Source of the DNA: Pseudomonadota bacterium
GTDB lineage: Bacteria > Pseudomonadota > Gammaproteobacteria > Acidiferrobacterales > UBA6901
Reading direction: 5' to 3'
NCBI GenBank assembly: GCA_021790335.1
Contig: JAJYEE010000025.1
Location: 1 to 34,835 of the forward strand
Length of the DNA: 34,835 nucleotides
The position numbers were made by a program, and so were the translations under genes. The notes below the pieces were generated by a model. It did no database searches and was not told the DNA's origin. It saw only the letters and a list, made by a program, of their open reading frames with translations. Positions 7,664 to 17,570 of the stretch are shown one piece after another (within the stretch, counting starts at the first letter, position 1; each line of letters starts with the position of its first letter).

Positions 7664-8852
7664 GGTATCGGATGGCGATATGATGAATCAGTTCGCGCGC
7701 GGCCCTTTCCTTGGAAAGAAGTGGCAGCTCGACCGTTCCGTCGGCAGCGACGAGTATCAGGCGGTTATCGTCGCACTCGAACCCGCTGCCCGGCTGGCCG
7801 ACAAGGTTTGCGGCGATCAGATCGGCGTGCTTCGCCCGCAGCTTCGCGACCGCATTGTGTTCGAGGTCGTCGGTCTCGGCCGCGAAGCCGACGACGAATG
7901 GCGCCGGTGCGCGTGCCGCAACGCTGGCAAGTATGTCGGGGTTGCGCACCAGATTGAGTTGCAGTGTGTCGGCAGTTTTCTTGATCTTCCCGGCCGCCGC
8001 CTGCGCAGGCCGGTAATCGGCGACGGCGGCGGCGCCGATGAAGATATTGGCAGCCGCAATGCGTGCCTGCACCGCATCGAACATTTCCTGGGCGGTCATC
8101 AGGCGGATGCATTCCACGCGCTCGGGCGGTGCGAGTGAGGTTGGACCGGAGACCAGCGTGACGTGCGCGCCTGCCTCCATGGCCGCTTTGGCCACTGCAT
8201 AGCCCATCTTGCCGGAGCTGCGGTTGGTGATCACGCGAACCGGGTCGATCGGTTCCCAGGTAGGACCGGCGGTCACGAGCACGTCGAGACCATCGAGCTC
8301 TCCGGTTTCGAACATGGCGGCAGTCAGAGTGACGAGTTCATGCGGGTCGATCATGCGTCCGGCCCCGGACTCGCCGCAGGCCTGGGCGCCGCTTCCCGGA
8401 CCGAAGATTCTGATCCCGTTTCTCTGCAGCGTGACGAGGTTAGCCTGTGTTGCCGGGTTCTCCCACATCTGCCGGTTCATCGCTGGCGCCACAGCCAGCG
8501 CCGCGCCGCTTGCAAGACACAGCGTGCTGAGCAGATCATCGGCGAGACCCTGGGCGAGCTTCGCGATGAAATTGGCGCTAGCCGGAGCTACGAGTACGGC
8601 ATCCGCCCAGCGCGCAAGCTCGATATGGTCCATTCCGGATTCGGCCTGTGCATCCAGCCCATGCCGGTGCGCGGGATGGCCGCTCACTGCCTGCATGGTA
8701 AGGGGCGTGATGAACTCGGCTGCTGCCCGGGTCATTACGACGCGCACCTCGGCGCCCGCGTCGCGCAGACGCCGTACGACCTCCGCGCTCTTGTAGGCTG
8801 CGATGCCGCCAGTAACTCCCAGCAGAATGCGCTTATTTGTCAGGGAAACCAT
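7617..8852 (-). CDS. coaBC: Bifunctional phosphopantothenoylcysteine decarboxylase / phosphopantothenate-cysteine ligase
   Basis: The 411-residue product carries out two successive steps of coenzyme A synthesis. The N-terminal CoaC flavoprotein half shows VTGGIAAYK, the catalytic His in [10 protein letters not shown] (His76), the PAMNRQMW substrate motif (~123-130) and the reductive Cys in [10 protein letters not shown] (Cys159). The C-terminal CoaB half starts near 188 ([16 protein letters not shown]) and has [10 protein letters not shown] for nucleotide binding. The ATG at 8850-8852 is chosen by alignment of [15 protein letters not shown] to family N-termini; no strong ribosome site precedes it. 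It diverges from radC across ~145 bp. Confidence 0.96.
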   Translation of the reverse strand: MVSLTNKRILLGVTGGIAAYKSAEVVRRLRDAGAEVRVVMTRAAAEFITPLTMQAVSGHPAHRHGLDAQAESGMDHIELARWADAVLVAPASANFIAKLAQGLADDLLSTLCLASGAALAVAPAMNRQMWENPATQANLVTLQRNGIRIFGPGSGAQACGESGAGRMIDPHELVTLTAAMFETGELDGLDVLVTAGPTWEPIDPVRVITNRSSGKMGYAVAKAAMEAGAHVTLVSGPTSLAPPERVECIRLMTAQEMFDAVQARIAAANIFIGAAAVADYRPAQAAAGKIKKTADTLQLNLVRNPDILASVAARAPAPFVVGFAAETDDLEHNAVAKLRAKHADLIAANLVGQPGSGFECDDNRLILVAADGTVELPLLSKERAARELIHHIAIRYHAKNPAENPRLAHRQ

Positions 8853-8853
8853 A

Positions 8854-8864
8854 TGGTATAAAGT
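8854..8864 (+). promoter_or_regulatory. Extended -10 promoter for radC
   Basis: TGGTATAAAGT contains an extended -10 (TGn-TATAAA, 8857-8862). A weak -35-like TTATTT lies 18 bp upstream at 8833-8838. The element overlaps the coaBC start codon region on the opposite strand, so transcription of radC and coaBC may interfere. The same 11 bases recur before rpmB. Confidence 0.45.
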
Positions 8865-8997
8865 GTACTTGGGGCGGCCCGGCAAATACATAGCGGATCC
8901 TCCGAGGCCGGTTTCTCCGGTCCTCTCCGCGGGATGCGGGGGGTGGATTGCCCGCGGAACGGCTTGGTCGGGACGCGACCGCACAGGGAGGTGGGAT

Positions 8998-9672
8998 ATG
9001 ACGATCAGCGAATGGCCGGCCAGCGAGCGACCGCGCGAAAAACTGCTCAAGGACGGGCCGAAGATTCTGTCGGATGCCGAACTGCTCGCAATCTTCCTGC
9101 GCACAGGCATTCCCGGAAAGACCGCAGTGGACCTGGCGCGCGAGCTGCTGACGCGGTTTGGCGGACTGAGGGAATTGCTCGCGGCCCAGCGCGGGGAATT
9201 CTGCGCTGCGCCCGGGCTGGGTGACGCGAAGTACGCGCAGCTGCAGGCGGCACTCGAAATGGGGCGGCGCCACCTCGAGCAGGAGCTGCGCCGTGGCGCT
9301 GCCCTGACATCGCCGCAGGACACCCAGGACTACCTGCGCGCGTGTCTGCGCGACCGGCCATACGAGGTGTTCGGCTGTCTGTACCTGGATAATCGTCACC
9401 GGGTGCTGGCATTCGAGGAGTTATTCAAGGGCACCCTGAACGGGACCGCGGTCTATCCGCGCGAAGTGGTGCGGCGGGCGCTTGCCCGCAATGCGGCCGC
9501 GGTAATCCTTGTCCATAACCATCCCTCGGGCGTGGCCGACCCCAGCCGTGCGGACGAAGTGCTTACCCAACGGCTTAAGGAGGCGCTTTCGCTGGTGGAT
9601 ATCCGGGTTCTGGATCATCTGGTAATCGGCGACCGCGAGGTCGTGTCATTTTGCGACAGAGGGCTGTTGTAA
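8998..9672 (+). CDS. radC: RadC family JAB domain protein
   Basis: The 224-residue product has an N-terminal helix-hairpin-helix region ([15 protein letters not shown], ~23-37) and a C-terminal JAB/JAMM metalloprotease-like domain. The metal ligands are in [14 protein letters not shown] (His173, His175, Asp186; the HxH-x7-Sxx-D pattern). The family was named for a DNA-repair phenotype since attributed to another gene; the biochemical role remains unclear. The ATG at 8998 has GGGAGGTGGG just upstream, which rules out the longer upstream frame. The coaBC/radC divergence followed by rpmB-rpmG is a conserved order. Confidence 0.95.
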   Translation: MTISEWPASERPREKLLKDGPKILSDAELLAIFLRTGIPGKTAVDLARELLTRFGGLRELLAAQRGEFCAAPGLGDAKYAQLQAALEMGRRHLEQELRRGAALTSPQDTQDYLRACLRDRPYEVFGCLYLDNRHRVLAFEELFKGTLNGTAVYPREVVRRALARNAAAVILVHNHPSGVADPSRADEVLTQRLKEALSLVDIRVLDHLVIGDREVVSFCDRGLL

Positions 9673-9889
9673 TGCAGGCGGCAAAATGCCTCTTTTGCGG
9701 CGGAGCGGCATTCGGACGGGTGGCCTGAAGGGGATCGTCCCGCCCCGTCGGCCGACCGGCTTCCCGGAAACCCGGGCATGGCGCTGACCCATGGCGCATC
9801 CCCGGTCATGGATTCTGCGCCATCTGGTCCAGGCGGGCGTTGCGGTCGCGACGTCCAGGGGACAGGGGCTATCCGCGCCGGCAGGAATC

Positions 9890-9900
9890 TGGTATAAAGT
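9890..9900 (+). promoter_or_regulatory. Extended -10 promoter for rpmB-rpmG
   Basis: TGGTATAAAGT (TATAAA at 9893-9898) lies ~45 bp before the rpmB start. No good -35 is visible, which suits an extended -10. It is followed by a GC-rich start region and then CGGAGA (9931-9936) as ribosome site. Confidence 0.55.
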
Positions 9901-9944
9901 CGGGCTTTTCCCGCCAGAGCGGGATGTGTACGGAGAATCGAGTT

Positions 9945-10181
9945 ATGCCGAAAGTCTGCCAGGTCACCGGGAAGCGCCCGATGAGGGGCAACAACGTTTC
10001 CCATGCCAACAACAAGACCAAGCGCCGTTTTCTGCCGAATCTGCACTACCGCCGCCTATGGGTGGAGAGCGAGAAGCGCTGGGTGGGTCTGCGGCTGTCA
10101 ACAAAGGGGCTGCGCACCCTGGATAAGAACGGGATCGACAGCGTGTTGGCCGACATCCGCGCGCGCGGCGTCAAGGTCTAG
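9945..10181 (+). CDS. rpmB: 50S ribosomal protein L28
   Basis: The 78-residue product is basic and matches L28 throughout: [20 protein letters not shown] at the start, [13 protein letters not shown], and [17 protein letters not shown] near the end. It binds 23S rRNA in the large subunit. Only one Cys (Cys5) is present, so it is the zinc-free form. The next gene, rpmG, starts 11 nt after its stop. A typical length for the family. Confidence 0.98.
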   Translation: MPKVCQVTGKRPMRGNNVSHANNKTKRRFLPNLHYRRLWVESEKRWVGLRLSTKGLRTLDKNGIDSVLADIRARGVKV

Positions 10182-10192
10182 GAGATACAGTC

Positions 10193-10360
10193 ATGGCCAA
10201 AGCGGTACGTGAAAAGATCAAGCTGGTGTCGAGTGCCGGTACCGGCCACTACTATACGACCACCAAGAACAAACGTACGACCCCGGATAAGATGGAACTG
10301 AAGAAGTACGACCCGGTGGTGCGCAAGCACGTCGCCTACAAGGAAGCCAAGATCAAGTAA
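10193..10360 (+). CDS. rpmG: 50S ribosomal protein L33
   Basis: The 55-residue product reads [20 protein letters not shown] then [20 protein letters not shown] and ends EAKIK, a full-length L33 of the zinc-free (Cys-lacking) type. The ATG at 10193 follows GGAGATACAG (10181-10190). It is cotranscribed with rpmB and followed within 25 bp by a strong terminator. L28 and L33 lie next to each other on the ribosome near the E site. Confidence 0.98.
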   Translation: MAKAVREKIKLVSSAGTGHYYTTTKNKRTTPDKMELKKYDPVVRKHVAYKEAKIK

Positions 10361-10384
10361 CGGGCCTCGTGGCGTGACGTCTGA

Positions 10385-10423
10385 CAGAAAGCCCGGCCTA
10401 GCGCCGGGCTTTCTGTTGTTAGA
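10385..10423 (+). terminator. Intrinsic terminator of rpmB-rpmG
   Basis: A perfect 13-bp stem, 10385-10397 with 10403-10415 (core AAGCCCGGC/GCCGGGCTT), closes a 5-nt loop and is followed by a short T-rich tail. The stem is symmetrical enough to act on minus-strand transcripts as well, and the aldolase gene's stop lies only ~40 bp away. Confidence 0.9.
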
Positions 10424-10453
10424 GGGGCGCGCAGCGCGCTGTCGCCGGGCCGT

Positions 10454-11014
10454 TCAGGATGGGCGGGCGGACATGCGTGCGATGAAAGCCGTCTTCGCCG
10501 ACATTTCCAGGGAGCATGTCCATTTGTAGGCGAGGTTGAGACTCGCCGCGCAGGCGTATACGCCGTGGCCGCGAACCACCGTGATCGGATGTCGTGCGAG
10601 CGTTGCGGAAACTCGCTGCGGGGCGTCCGCAACGTACCTGTCGTAGGGTATCTGGATTACGGGCACGTGCGGAAAGTACATCTGTCCCTCGAAATCCGCC
10701 GGTTCGAAGTCGCTGCCGTCCATAGTCAGCGCCACGGTGTGCGGTCCATGACTGTGGAGAACCGCTGCCGCTTCGGAGTTGGTGCGGTAGACAGCCAGAT
10801 GCAGCGGTGTATCCAGCGAGGCGCCGTCTCCAATCCGACCATCCAGATGGCATTCGACCAGATGTTCGGGGGTGAGGGTGTCGGCACAGGCCCCGGTGGG
10901 AGTAATCCAGACGCGTTCCCCGATGCGCACCGACGCGTTGCCACTGTGAGAGTCGTTGATGCCGTACTGACGCAGCCAGCGGTAATATTGAACGAGTTCC
11001 TGTTTCAATTGCAT
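10454..11014 (-). CDS. Class II aldolase/adducin family protein
   Basis: The 186-residue product has the fold landmarks SGNASVR (~24-30), ITPTG (~37-41) and a Zn site from LHSHGPH (His87, His89) and RGHGVY (His150). Members cleave or isomerise sugar phosphates such as fuculose-1-P or, as MtnB, dehydrate methylthioribulose-1-P. At the place where aldolases carry the catalytic Glu four residues before the conserved His72 there is an Asp (Asp68 in SLDTPLH), so the exact activity is open. The ATG at 11012-11014 gives a normal length; the ribosome site is weak. It diverges from the HNH gene. No other methionine-salvage gene is nearby. Confidence 0.85.
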   Translation of the reverse strand: MQLKQELVQYYRWLRQYGINDSHSGNASVRIGERVWITPTGACADTLTPEHLVECHLDGRIGDGASLDTPLHLAVYRTNSEAAAVLHSHGPHTVALTMDGSDFEPADFEGQMYFPHVPVIQIPYDRYVADAPQRVSATLARHPITVVRGHGVYACAASLNLAYKWTCSLEMSAKTAFIARMSARPS

Positions 11015-11299
11015 GTCTTTGCCCCAGTGGCGCACCCATCCGGCCCGGTCCGAACCAGGCGCCGGGCATGTGCGGATTTCGTGGTGTCCAGTCCGGCAGC
11101 GGTCCCTCACCCGTGCGACCGGCGATGTGGCGCGGTGGGCGCCAGAGAACCGGCGCGTGCAAGTATACCCGGAAAATGGACAACAACGCTCCGTTGTCGT
11201 ATAAGAGGCGTTGCGCAACAACGCCGGGAGTATGTACACGCAAGTTGTTTTTTGCGATAAATAGCGAGCAAACACCGAGGCATACGGGAAGGGTCGTTT

Positions 11300-11896
11300 G
11301 TGTACCCACTGAGTCAGCAAGTCTTGCGTACCGACGTGGCGGGCATGCCGCTCGAATGGATAGACTTTCAGGACGCGGTCCGCGTTTACCACCTGGGGCA
11401 GGTGGCCTATAGCTGCGGCGTGCCGCTTTACCGGGTTCGCGGCGGATATAATGCCATCAGTGGCCTGCGCAGTGTCATTGAGGTCAATTCGATCATCGCG
11501 ACCGTCGGGGACCACGCCTACATCAAGGCGCGCGAGCATTATGTTCCTCCGCTCAGCAATCCGGCACTGTTTGCCCGCGACGCCCATCTGTGCATGTACT
11601 GCGGAGCGCAGTTCCATGCGCATGACCTTTCGCGCGATCACATCACGCCGCTCAGCAAGGGCGGAACGGATACCTGGATGAACGTGGTGACGGCATGCAA
11701 GCGCTGCAACAACCACAAAGCCGGCGCAACGCCCGAAGAGGCCGGAATGACGTTGCTCGCCGTGCCATTTACTCCGACCCACGCAGAATACGTGTACCTG
11801 CAGGGCAGGCGCGTGCTGGTCGACCAGATGGAATTTCTGCTGGCGCACTTTCCGCGCAGTAGCCCGCTGCATAAGCGCCTGTCGCGCAAGGTCTAG
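11300..11896 (+). CDS. HNH endonuclease family protein
   Basis: The 198-residue product has an N-terminal region (~1-85) without known motifs and an HNH domain with a zinc knuckle: CMYC (98-101), DH at 113-114 within LSRDHITPLSKGG, Asn128 and CKRCNNHK (133-140). It is therefore a metal-dependent nuclease of the type with two CxxC pairs. Start GTG at 11300 is preferred because GGGAAGGG lies at 11287-11294; the next ATG would cut 15 residues. Stand-alone proteins of this type are widespread in gammaproteobacteria, and their targets are unknown. The upstream 285 bp contain inverted repeats such as GGCGTTG..CAACGCC. Confidence 0.88.
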   Translation: MYPLSQQVLRTDVAGMPLEWIDFQDAVRVYHLGQVAYSCGVPLYRVRGGYNAISGLRSVIEVNSIIATVGDHAYIKAREHYVPPLSNPALFARDAHLCMYCGAQFHAHDLSRDHITPLSKGGTDTWMNVVTACKRCNNHKAGATPEEAGMTLLAVPFTPTHAEYVYLQGRRVLVDQMEFLLAHFPRSSPLHKRLSRKV

Positions 11897-12025
11897 CCCG
11901 CCGCGCGGGCTCCGCCGGACCTGCCGGAGCGGCGAGTGCGCCACACACCGCAGGTCCATCAACCACGGCCGCTCGGCATGAGACCCGCCGGGCAACCCGG
12001 AATTTACCCGTTTTCTTCAAAGTTC

Positions 12026-12034
12026 TGTTACAAT
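12026..12034 (+). promoter_or_regulatory. Extended -10 promoter for rhlE
   Basis: TGTTACAAT is a TGn extended -10 with TACAAT at 12029-12034. No good -35 is seen at the usual distance. It would give a leader of about 140 nt before the rhlE start, similar in kind to the long leaders of cold-responsive helicase genes, though no cold-shock motif was identified. Confidence 0.4.
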
Positions 12035-12177
12035 GGGCGTATCGGTGGATTCCGGTCTGCACCGATCCCTTCGCGGTCATCCATCCTGGCTTACCTCGAA
12101 CAATTTCAACGAAATATCGGTAGCGCCTAGATCGGCTCAAGTTTTTTGGGTAGGCCCACCAGGAGCAACCAATCATC

Positions 12178-13611
12178 ATGTCATTTTCAAATCTCGGCCT
12201 GTCGGCCGAATTATTCCGTGCCGTTTCCGAAAAGGGCTATACCGACGCCACCCCCATTCAGATGCAGGCAATCCCTGTGATACTCGAGGGACGCGACATA
12301 CTTGCCGGTGCCCAGACCGGCACCGGCAAGACAGCCGCCTTCACCTTGCCGCTGCTGCAACGCCTCAGTGCCCGGCCGCAGGGCGCGCGCCGCGCGATCC
12401 GCGCGCTTATTCTGGCCCCGACGCGCGAACTTGCCGCGCAGGTGGAGGAGAGCGTGCGGACCTACGGCAGGCACCTCACTCTCAAGTCCACCGCCATCTT
12501 TGGCGGTGTCGGTATCCGTCCCCAGATCGACATGCTGCGCCGCGGCGTGGATGTTCTGGTCGCGACACCGGGACGGCTGCTCGACCACGTCGGCCAGAGG
12601 ACCGTGGATCTGTCCAAGGTCGAGATCCTGGTGCTGGATGAAGCCGATCGCATGCTCGACATGGGGTTCATCCGCGACATCCGCAGGATCCTCGCGCTGC
12701 TGCCGGCAAAGCGCCAGAATCTTCTGTTCTCCGCCACCTTCGCCACTGAGATCAAGCAGCTTGCCGACGGCATCTTGAATGCGCCGACGCTGATCGAAGT
12801 GGCGCGTGAAAGCATCGCCGCGGAACTTGTTTCGCAGATAAGCCATCCGGTGGATCGCGTGCGCAAGCGTGAGTTGCTGTCACACCTCATTCAGTCGCAA
12901 AACTGGAAGCAGGTTCTGGTGTTCACGCGGACCAAGCACGGCGCCAATCGCCTGGCTGATCAGCTCGAGCAGGACGGCATCAGCGCTTCTGCGATCCATG
13001 GCAATAAGAGCCAGGGCGCGCGCACCAAAGCCCTGGCAGATTTCAAGAAAGGCGGAGTGCAGGTGCTGGTGGCAACCGACATCGCCGCGCGCGGGCTCGA
13101 CATCGATCAGCTGCCGCATGTGGTGAACTTCGAATTGCCGAACGTGCCGGAGGACTACGTTCATCGTATCGGGCGTACCGGTCGCGCCGGCAAGGAAGGC
13201 CAGGCGGTTTCACTGGTGTGCGTGGATGAACGCGGGTTTCTGCGCGATATCGAGCGCCTGCTCAAACGCGAGATCCCGAAGGTAGCGATTCCCGGTTTCG
13301 AGCAGGATCCGTCGATCAAGCCCGAGCCGATCAGCCGTGGGCGCGGTCAGCGCGGCGGCGAGCAACGGCCGCAGGCTCATTCGAAGGCCCGGTATGGCAG
13401 CCAGCGCCCGCATTCACAGTCGCCAGCCCGGACTGCAGCAGAGCACCATGCCAAAGGCCATGCGCCGCGTGCCGAGGTGAACGGCAACCGGCTCGCCACA
13501 GGAGGCGCTGGTCGCCATGGTTCAGTGTCCGGTTCGCCCGGCAAGACGCACCAGCTGCCGCGACGTCCCCGTTCGACGTCAAGCAAAAGGCCCGGGTTCC
13601 GCTCCGGGTGA
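12178..13611 (+). CDS. rhlE: DEAD-box ATP-dependent RNA helicase, RhlE type
   Basis: The 477-residue product has the complete helicase core: Q motif (TPIQMQAIP, ~25-33), GAQTGTGKT (44-52), PTRELA (81-86), TPGR (130-133), DEAD (154-157), SAT (185-187), then [10 protein letters not shown] and [10 protein letters not shown] in the second RecA domain. After ~375 comes a basic, low-complexity tail rich in Arg, Gly, His and Gln, typical of RhlE and used for RNA binding. It unwinds RNA in ribosome assembly or decay. AGGAG (12161-12165) precedes the ATG. The gene is monocistronic by spacing. Confidence 0.95.
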   Translation: MSFSNLGLSAELFRAVSEKGYTDATPIQMQAIPVILEGRDILAGAQTGTGKTAAFTLPLLQRLSARPQGARRAIRALILAPTRELAAQVEESVRTYGRHLTLKSTAIFGGVGIRPQIDMLRRGVDVLVATPGRLLDHVGQRTVDLSKVEILVLDEADRMLDMGFIRDIRRILALLPAKRQNLLFSATFATEIKQLADGILNAPTLIEVARESIAAELVSQISHPVDRVRKRELLSHLIQSQNWKQVLVFTRTKHGANRLADQLEQDGISASAIHGNKSQGARTKALADFKKGGVQVLVATDIAARGLDIDQLPHVVNFELPNVPEDYVHRIGRTGRAGKEGQAVSLVCVDERGFLRDIERLLKREIPKVAIPGFEQDPSIKPEPISRGRGQRGGEQRPQAHSKARYGSQRPHSQSPARTAAEHHAKGHAPRAEVNGNRLATGGAGRHGSVSGSPGKTHQLPRRPRSTSSKRPGFRSG

Positions 13612-14035
13612 TTGGAGCCTGATCGCCCCGGACAGAAACACGCTGCCGGCCATTGTCCGATGGTGAAAGCAATTGTGGGCATCGGCGCGCTTGAACTTTG
13701 ACCGTTGAATCCGACTGGTTACGTTCGGTTCGCCACGAGTCTGCATGTACATGATTGTTTCCCGGAATTCATCCGCAGGCGCAACCCGGTCCGCGTTTTC
13801 CCCGGACAGGCAGGCCTCTGCCCATCCGGCCGCTAGACAGAACGGCGCTTTCTGCGTAGCGGCGACCGCAGCGTGCGCGGATCGGGTCTGGTGGCGCGGA
13901 ATCAGGCCAGCAAACAGATGCGCCCGCGCCGGGATCGGCGCGACGCGGGATTTGAATAAGAGTCTTCGAGTGAAGACCTGCCGCCTGTGCGGCATGACGG
14001 TCCATTAAGAGTCGGATTTCTACCGGAACACTGCC
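13612..14035. other. Intergenic region upstream of the ABC-F gene
   Basis: About 420 bp with no supported gene; short frames lack ribosome sites and family motifs. The last ~75 bp contain two hairpins listed separately. No clear rhlE terminator was found. Confidence 0.5.
13962..13993 (+). promoter_or_regulatory. Two tandem hairpins in the ABC-F leader
   Basis: GTCTTC/GAAGAC (13962-13967 with 13972-13977) and GCCGC/GCGGC (13980-13984 with 13989-13993) are perfect stems with 4-nt loops, 43-75 bp before the TTG start. ABC-F genes are often controlled by translation-sensing leaders; these stems could be such a device, but no leader peptide is evident. Confidence 0.3.
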
Positions 14036-15670
14036 TTGATCACCACCGCCAATATCACGATGCAGTTCGGGGCCAGACCCCTGTTCGAGAATATCTCGGT
14101 CAAATTCCTCAACGGCAACCGCTACGGCCTGATCGGTGCCAACGGCTGCGGCAAGTCAACGCTGATGAAGATCCTCGCCGGTGAGCTGGAACCGACCTCG
14201 GGGAGTGTTGCGGTCGATGCCAAGGAGCGTATCGGCAGGCTGCGCCAAGACCAGTTCGCTTTCGAGACTTGCACCGTACTCGACACGGTGATCATGGGCC
14301 ACGCCGAACTGTGGAGTGTGAAGCAGGAGCGCGACCGCCTGTACGGCCTTTCCGAGATAAACGAAAGCGATGGCATGAAAATAGCCGATGTCGAGCACGA
14401 GTTCGCTGTGCTCGACGGCTACACCGCCGAGGCGCGCGCGGGTGAACTGCTGCTCGGTGTCGGCATTCCGCTGGAACAGCATACCGGACCGATGAGCGCC
14501 GTCGCGCCGGGCTGGAAATTGCGCGTATTGCTGGCCCAGGCCCTGTTCGCAGATCCCGACATACTGCTGCTGGACGAACCCACTAACCATCTCGACATCA
14601 ACACCATCGGCTGGCTGGAGGACGTGCTCAATGCCCGTGCCAGCACCATGATCATCATTTCCCACGATCGGCGATTTCTGAACGGTGTCTGCACGCATAT
14701 GGCCGATCTGGATTACGGAGAGCTGCGCATTTATCCGGGGAACTATGATGAATACATGACCGCAGCAACCCAGGCGCGCAATCAGCTGTTATCGGAGAAC
14801 TCCAAGAAGAAGGCCCAGATAACCGAGCTCCAGACCTTCGTCAGCCGCTTCTCCGCCAATGCCTCCAAGGCCAAGCAGGCCACTTCGCGCGCGCGGCAGA
14901 TCGAGAAGATCGAGCTGACCGAAGTGAAGCCATCGAGCCGGCAGAATCCGTTTCTGCGTTTCGATCAATCCAAGCGGCTGTATCGGCTAGCGCTGGAGGT
15001 GACGAAGCTGGGCCAAGGCTATGGCGCGGTGCCGCTGTTCAAGGGACTCAGTCTGTCGGTCGAGGCCGGAGATCGTATCGCCGTGATCGGCCCGAACGGC
15101 ATTGGCAAGACCACACTGCTGCGTACCCTGATCGGAGAACTCGCTCCCGCGAGTGGTGTGATTCGCTGGTCGGAGAATGCCAACATCGGTTACTACGCGC
15201 AGGATCACGCCGGTGACTTTGCGGTGGAAATGCCGCTTCTCGACTGGATGAGCCAATGGAAAAATCCCGACGACGACGAGCAGGCGATTCGCGCTGTTTT
15301 AGGGCGGCTTCTGTTTTCGCAGGATGAAGTCAGAAAGTCTACGAAGGCGCTGTCCGGCGGAGAGCAAGGGCGGATGCTGTTTGGCAGGCTGATGCTGCAG
15401 CAGCCGAATGTTTTGGTCATGGATGAGCCGACCAATCATCTGGACATGGAATCCATCGAGTCGCTCAACACCGCGCTGGAGCAATATGCCGGCACGTTGA
15501 TATTCGTCAGTCATGACCGTGAATTCGTTTCGTCCCTCGCTACGCGCATCATCGAGATGACCCCGCAGGGCATTGTGAACTTCGGCGGCAGCTATGACGA
15601 CTATCTGCGCAGCCAGCAGGAGCAGGCGGCTCGGGCATCGGGCCGGTTGCGCAAGGCGCGCGTAGACTGA
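14036..15670 (+). CDS. ybiT: ABC-F family ATPase, YbiT type
   Basis: The 544-residue product has two ABC domains and no membrane segments. Domain 1 has Walker [10 protein letters not shown], the diverged signature [12 protein letters not shown], and [11 protein letters not shown]. Domain 2 has [20 protein letters not shown] and [11 protein letters not shown]. The linker contains [20 protein letters not shown] as in E. coli YbiT (530 residues), which it resembles along the whole length. ABC-F proteins bind the ribosomal E site and relieve stalled translation. The start is TTG: the family N-terminus ([11 protein letters not shown]) begins there and no ATG or GTG is available nearby upstream. 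Confidence 0.95.
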   Translation: MITTANITMQFGARPLFENISVKFLNGNRYGLIGANGCGKSTLMKILAGELEPTSGSVAVDAKERIGRLRQDQFAFETCTVLDTVIMGHAELWSVKQERDRLYGLSEINESDGMKIADVEHEFAVLDGYTAEARAGELLLGVGIPLEQHTGPMSAVAPGWKLRVLLAQALFADPDILLLDEPTNHLDINTIGWLEDVLNARASTMIIISHDRRFLNGVCTHMADLDYGELRIYPGNYDEYMTAATQARNQLLSENSKKKAQITELQTFVSRFSANASKAKQATSRARQIEKIELTEVKPSSRQNPFLRFDQSKRLYRLALEVTKLGQGYGAVPLFKGLSLSVEAGDRIAVIGPNGIGKTTLLRTLIGELAPASGVIRWSENANIGYYAQDHAGDFAVEMPLLDWMSQWKNPDDDEQAIRAVLGRLLFSQDEVRKSTKALSGGEQGRMLFGRLMLQQPNVLVMDEPTNHLDMESIESLNTALEQYAGTLIFVSHDREFVSSLATRIIEMTPQGIVNFGGSYDDYLRSQQEQAARASGRLRKARVD

Positions 15671-15830
15671 TCCGGTCTGCGGCGCTTGTACGGCCAAGTT
15701 CCGCGCAAGCGCGGGCGGTAGCCCTTGCCGCTGCGCCTGTCCCGATCATGGTGGATGCCCGTTCCCGGACGACGGCAACCAGCCCTGGGGGATTGCGGCG
15801 GCTAGTTGCCGGCGAGAGTATCCGGTGGGG

Positions 15831-17570
15831 TCATTGGTTGTTGCGCTGCGGTTCCGGGCAGTGTATCGCGTAGCCCTGCGCATAATCGATCCCGATCGCA
15901 GTCAAGCAGTCGCGAATTTGTGTGTTTTCGACATGCTCGGCGATCGTTTGCACACCCATTTCACGTGCAACATAGGCAATGGATTCGATGATGCGATAGT
16001 CCAGAGAGGACTGCGCCACTTCCCGCACGAGGTTTCCGTCAATTTTTATGAAGTCGATTGGCAAAGCCTTCAGGTAGGAAAACGATGAGATACCGCTTCC
16101 GAAATCATCAAGCGCAAAGCGAAAGCCGAGTTTCCTGAATTCGGTCATGAACCGGCTGGCGCGCTCCAGATCATTGACAGCCACGCTTTCGGTGATTTCG
16201 AAGCAGACTGCGTGCGGTGGCACATCGTGCTCGCGAATCTGGTGCTGCAGAAATTCGTAGAACGAGTCATCGTTGAGGCTGGCGCCGGACAGGTTTATGG
16301 CAGTGAATTCGTTCACCCCATCGCGTCGTTCCGACAGTCTCCATTGTGGGCCCTTGGCGGCGAATACCTGACGGATAACCCAGCGATCTATGGCTGTCAT
16401 CATGTTGTACTTGATGGCGGCTGTCATGAATTTTGTCGGTGTCACGATTTGACCGGTCGCGTCGACCATGCGCAGCAAAATCTCGCGGTGGGTAATGTTC
16501 TCGGCCATTTGCACGGTAGGAACGATCTTCTGGAAGTACAGACGGAAGCGATCCTGGTCGAACGCCCGGGTGATGGCCGAAACCCAATCCATTTCAGATC
16601 GTATCCGCGTAAAATGCCCGCCGTCGGCATAGCTGATTACCTGGTTGCGTCCGCTTTCCTTTGCCGCGTAGCAGGCGGCGTCTGCCTGCATGAGTACCGA
16701 CAGACTGTCATTTGCGGTCTTGCCGATTTCCGTCACGCCGATACTGGCCGCCAGTTCAAACGCGCGATCCTGCCAGACGAACCGTGCGGTGGAAAACGCC
16801 AGTTGCATATTGCGGGTTATTTCCATGGCTTCCGGCAGACCGCAATCGTTCAGCAAAACGGCAAACTCGTCGCCTCCGAGCCGGTAGACGGTATCGTTGT
16901 GACGCACGCTGCTTTTGAGCAGCATCGTTGCCCTCTGCAACAGTTCGTCGCCCGCGGAATGTCCGCAGGTGTCATTGATCAATTTGAACTGATCTAGGTC
17001 CAGACATATCAGTACATGTTTGCGGCCGTCCACGACGGCGGATTGCACCATCTGATCGAGTTGTCTCATAAAGCTGCGGCGATTCAGAAGACCGGTAAGG
17101 TCATCGCGCAAGGCCTGCTGTTCGAGGCGCAGCTGAACGAGCTTCTGCTCGCTGATATCCCGGACCACGGCGATAACCATATCGCCACTTCCCACGGCAA
17201 CCCGGTTCATGCTGATTTCGACCCAGCGTGGCCGGCCGTTGGGCGGATGAATGGGGCATTCGAAGCGCGCTCCCTTTCCGGCGAGGGCCTGCTGAAAGTG
17301 AACGTCGAAAATTTTCTGGGAGGATTCCGGCCCGAGAAAATCTGTAATGGGCACACGCTGGTTGTGTGCAGTCAATCTGGCCTCGCTTTCGCCGAGCCAC
17401 TCAGCCATAGTGCGGTTGGCAACGAGGAATTTGCGCTCATCGCACAGGACAAAGATGCCATCGTTGGCGCTGTCCAGATAGGCGCGCATGAGTCCGAGAT
17501 AGAACTCCGCATCCTGGGCCGCCTTGATGTGGACGCCCGCGTTGGCTTGCGTGCCGGCAGGTTCGGTCAT
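15831..17570 (-). CDS. PAS-GGDEF-EAL cyclic-di-GMP signalling protein
   Basis: The 579-residue product has a PAS domain (~22-145, DGIFVLCDERKFLVANR), a GGDEF domain (~155-310) with an intact RLGGDEF (232-236) and the inhibitory I-site RxxD (Arg223, Asp226) five residues before it, then an EAL domain (~325-575). EAL catalytic positions look retained despite a diverged signature (EIL at 363-365): NLSG, FEITES, LDDFGSG, DFIKIDG and AEHVEN. It may both make and degrade c-di-GMP. There is no membrane helix, so the PAS domain probably senses a cytosolic ligand. The ATG at 17568-17570 is assumed; a TTG 12 codons upstream is possible, and neither has a good ribosome site. Confidence 0.92.
   Translation of the reverse strand: MTEPAGTQANAGVHIKAAQDAEFYLGLMRAYLDSANDGIFVLCDERKFLVANRTMAEWLGESEARLTAHNQRVPITDFLGPESSQKIFDVHFQQALAGKGARFECPIHPPNGRPRWVEISMNRVAVGSGDMVIAVVRDISEQKLVQLRLEQQALRDDLTGLLNRRSFMRQLDQMVQSAVVDGRKHVLICLDLDQFKLINDTCGHSAGDELLQRATMLLKSSVRHNDTVYRLGGDEFAVLLNDCGLPEAMEITRNMQLAFSTARFVWQDRAFELAASIGVTEIGKTANDSLSVLMQADAACYAAKESGRNQVISYADGGHFTRIRSEMDWVSAITRAFDQDRFRLYFQKIVPTVQMAENITHREILLRMVDATGQIVTPTKFMTAAIKYNMMTAIDRWVIRQVFAAKGPQWRLSERRDGVNEFTAINLSGASLNDDSFYEFLQHQIREHDVPPHAVCFEITESVAVNDLERASRFMTEFRKLGFRFALDDFGSGISSFSYLKALPIDFIKIDGNLVREVAQSSLDYRIIESIAYVAREMGVQTIAEHVENTQIRDCLTAIGIDYAQGYAIHCPEPQRNNQ

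Noticed and set aside
11300-11896. HNH gene as part of a restriction or defence island
   Set aside because: No methyltransferase, helicase-nuclease or toxin partner is adjacent; neighbours are an aldolase and rhlE.
11015-11995. N-terminal extension of the aldolase frame to 513 codons
   Set aside because: It runs through the HNH gene on the other strand and beyond; the aldolase family begins at MQLKQELVQ.
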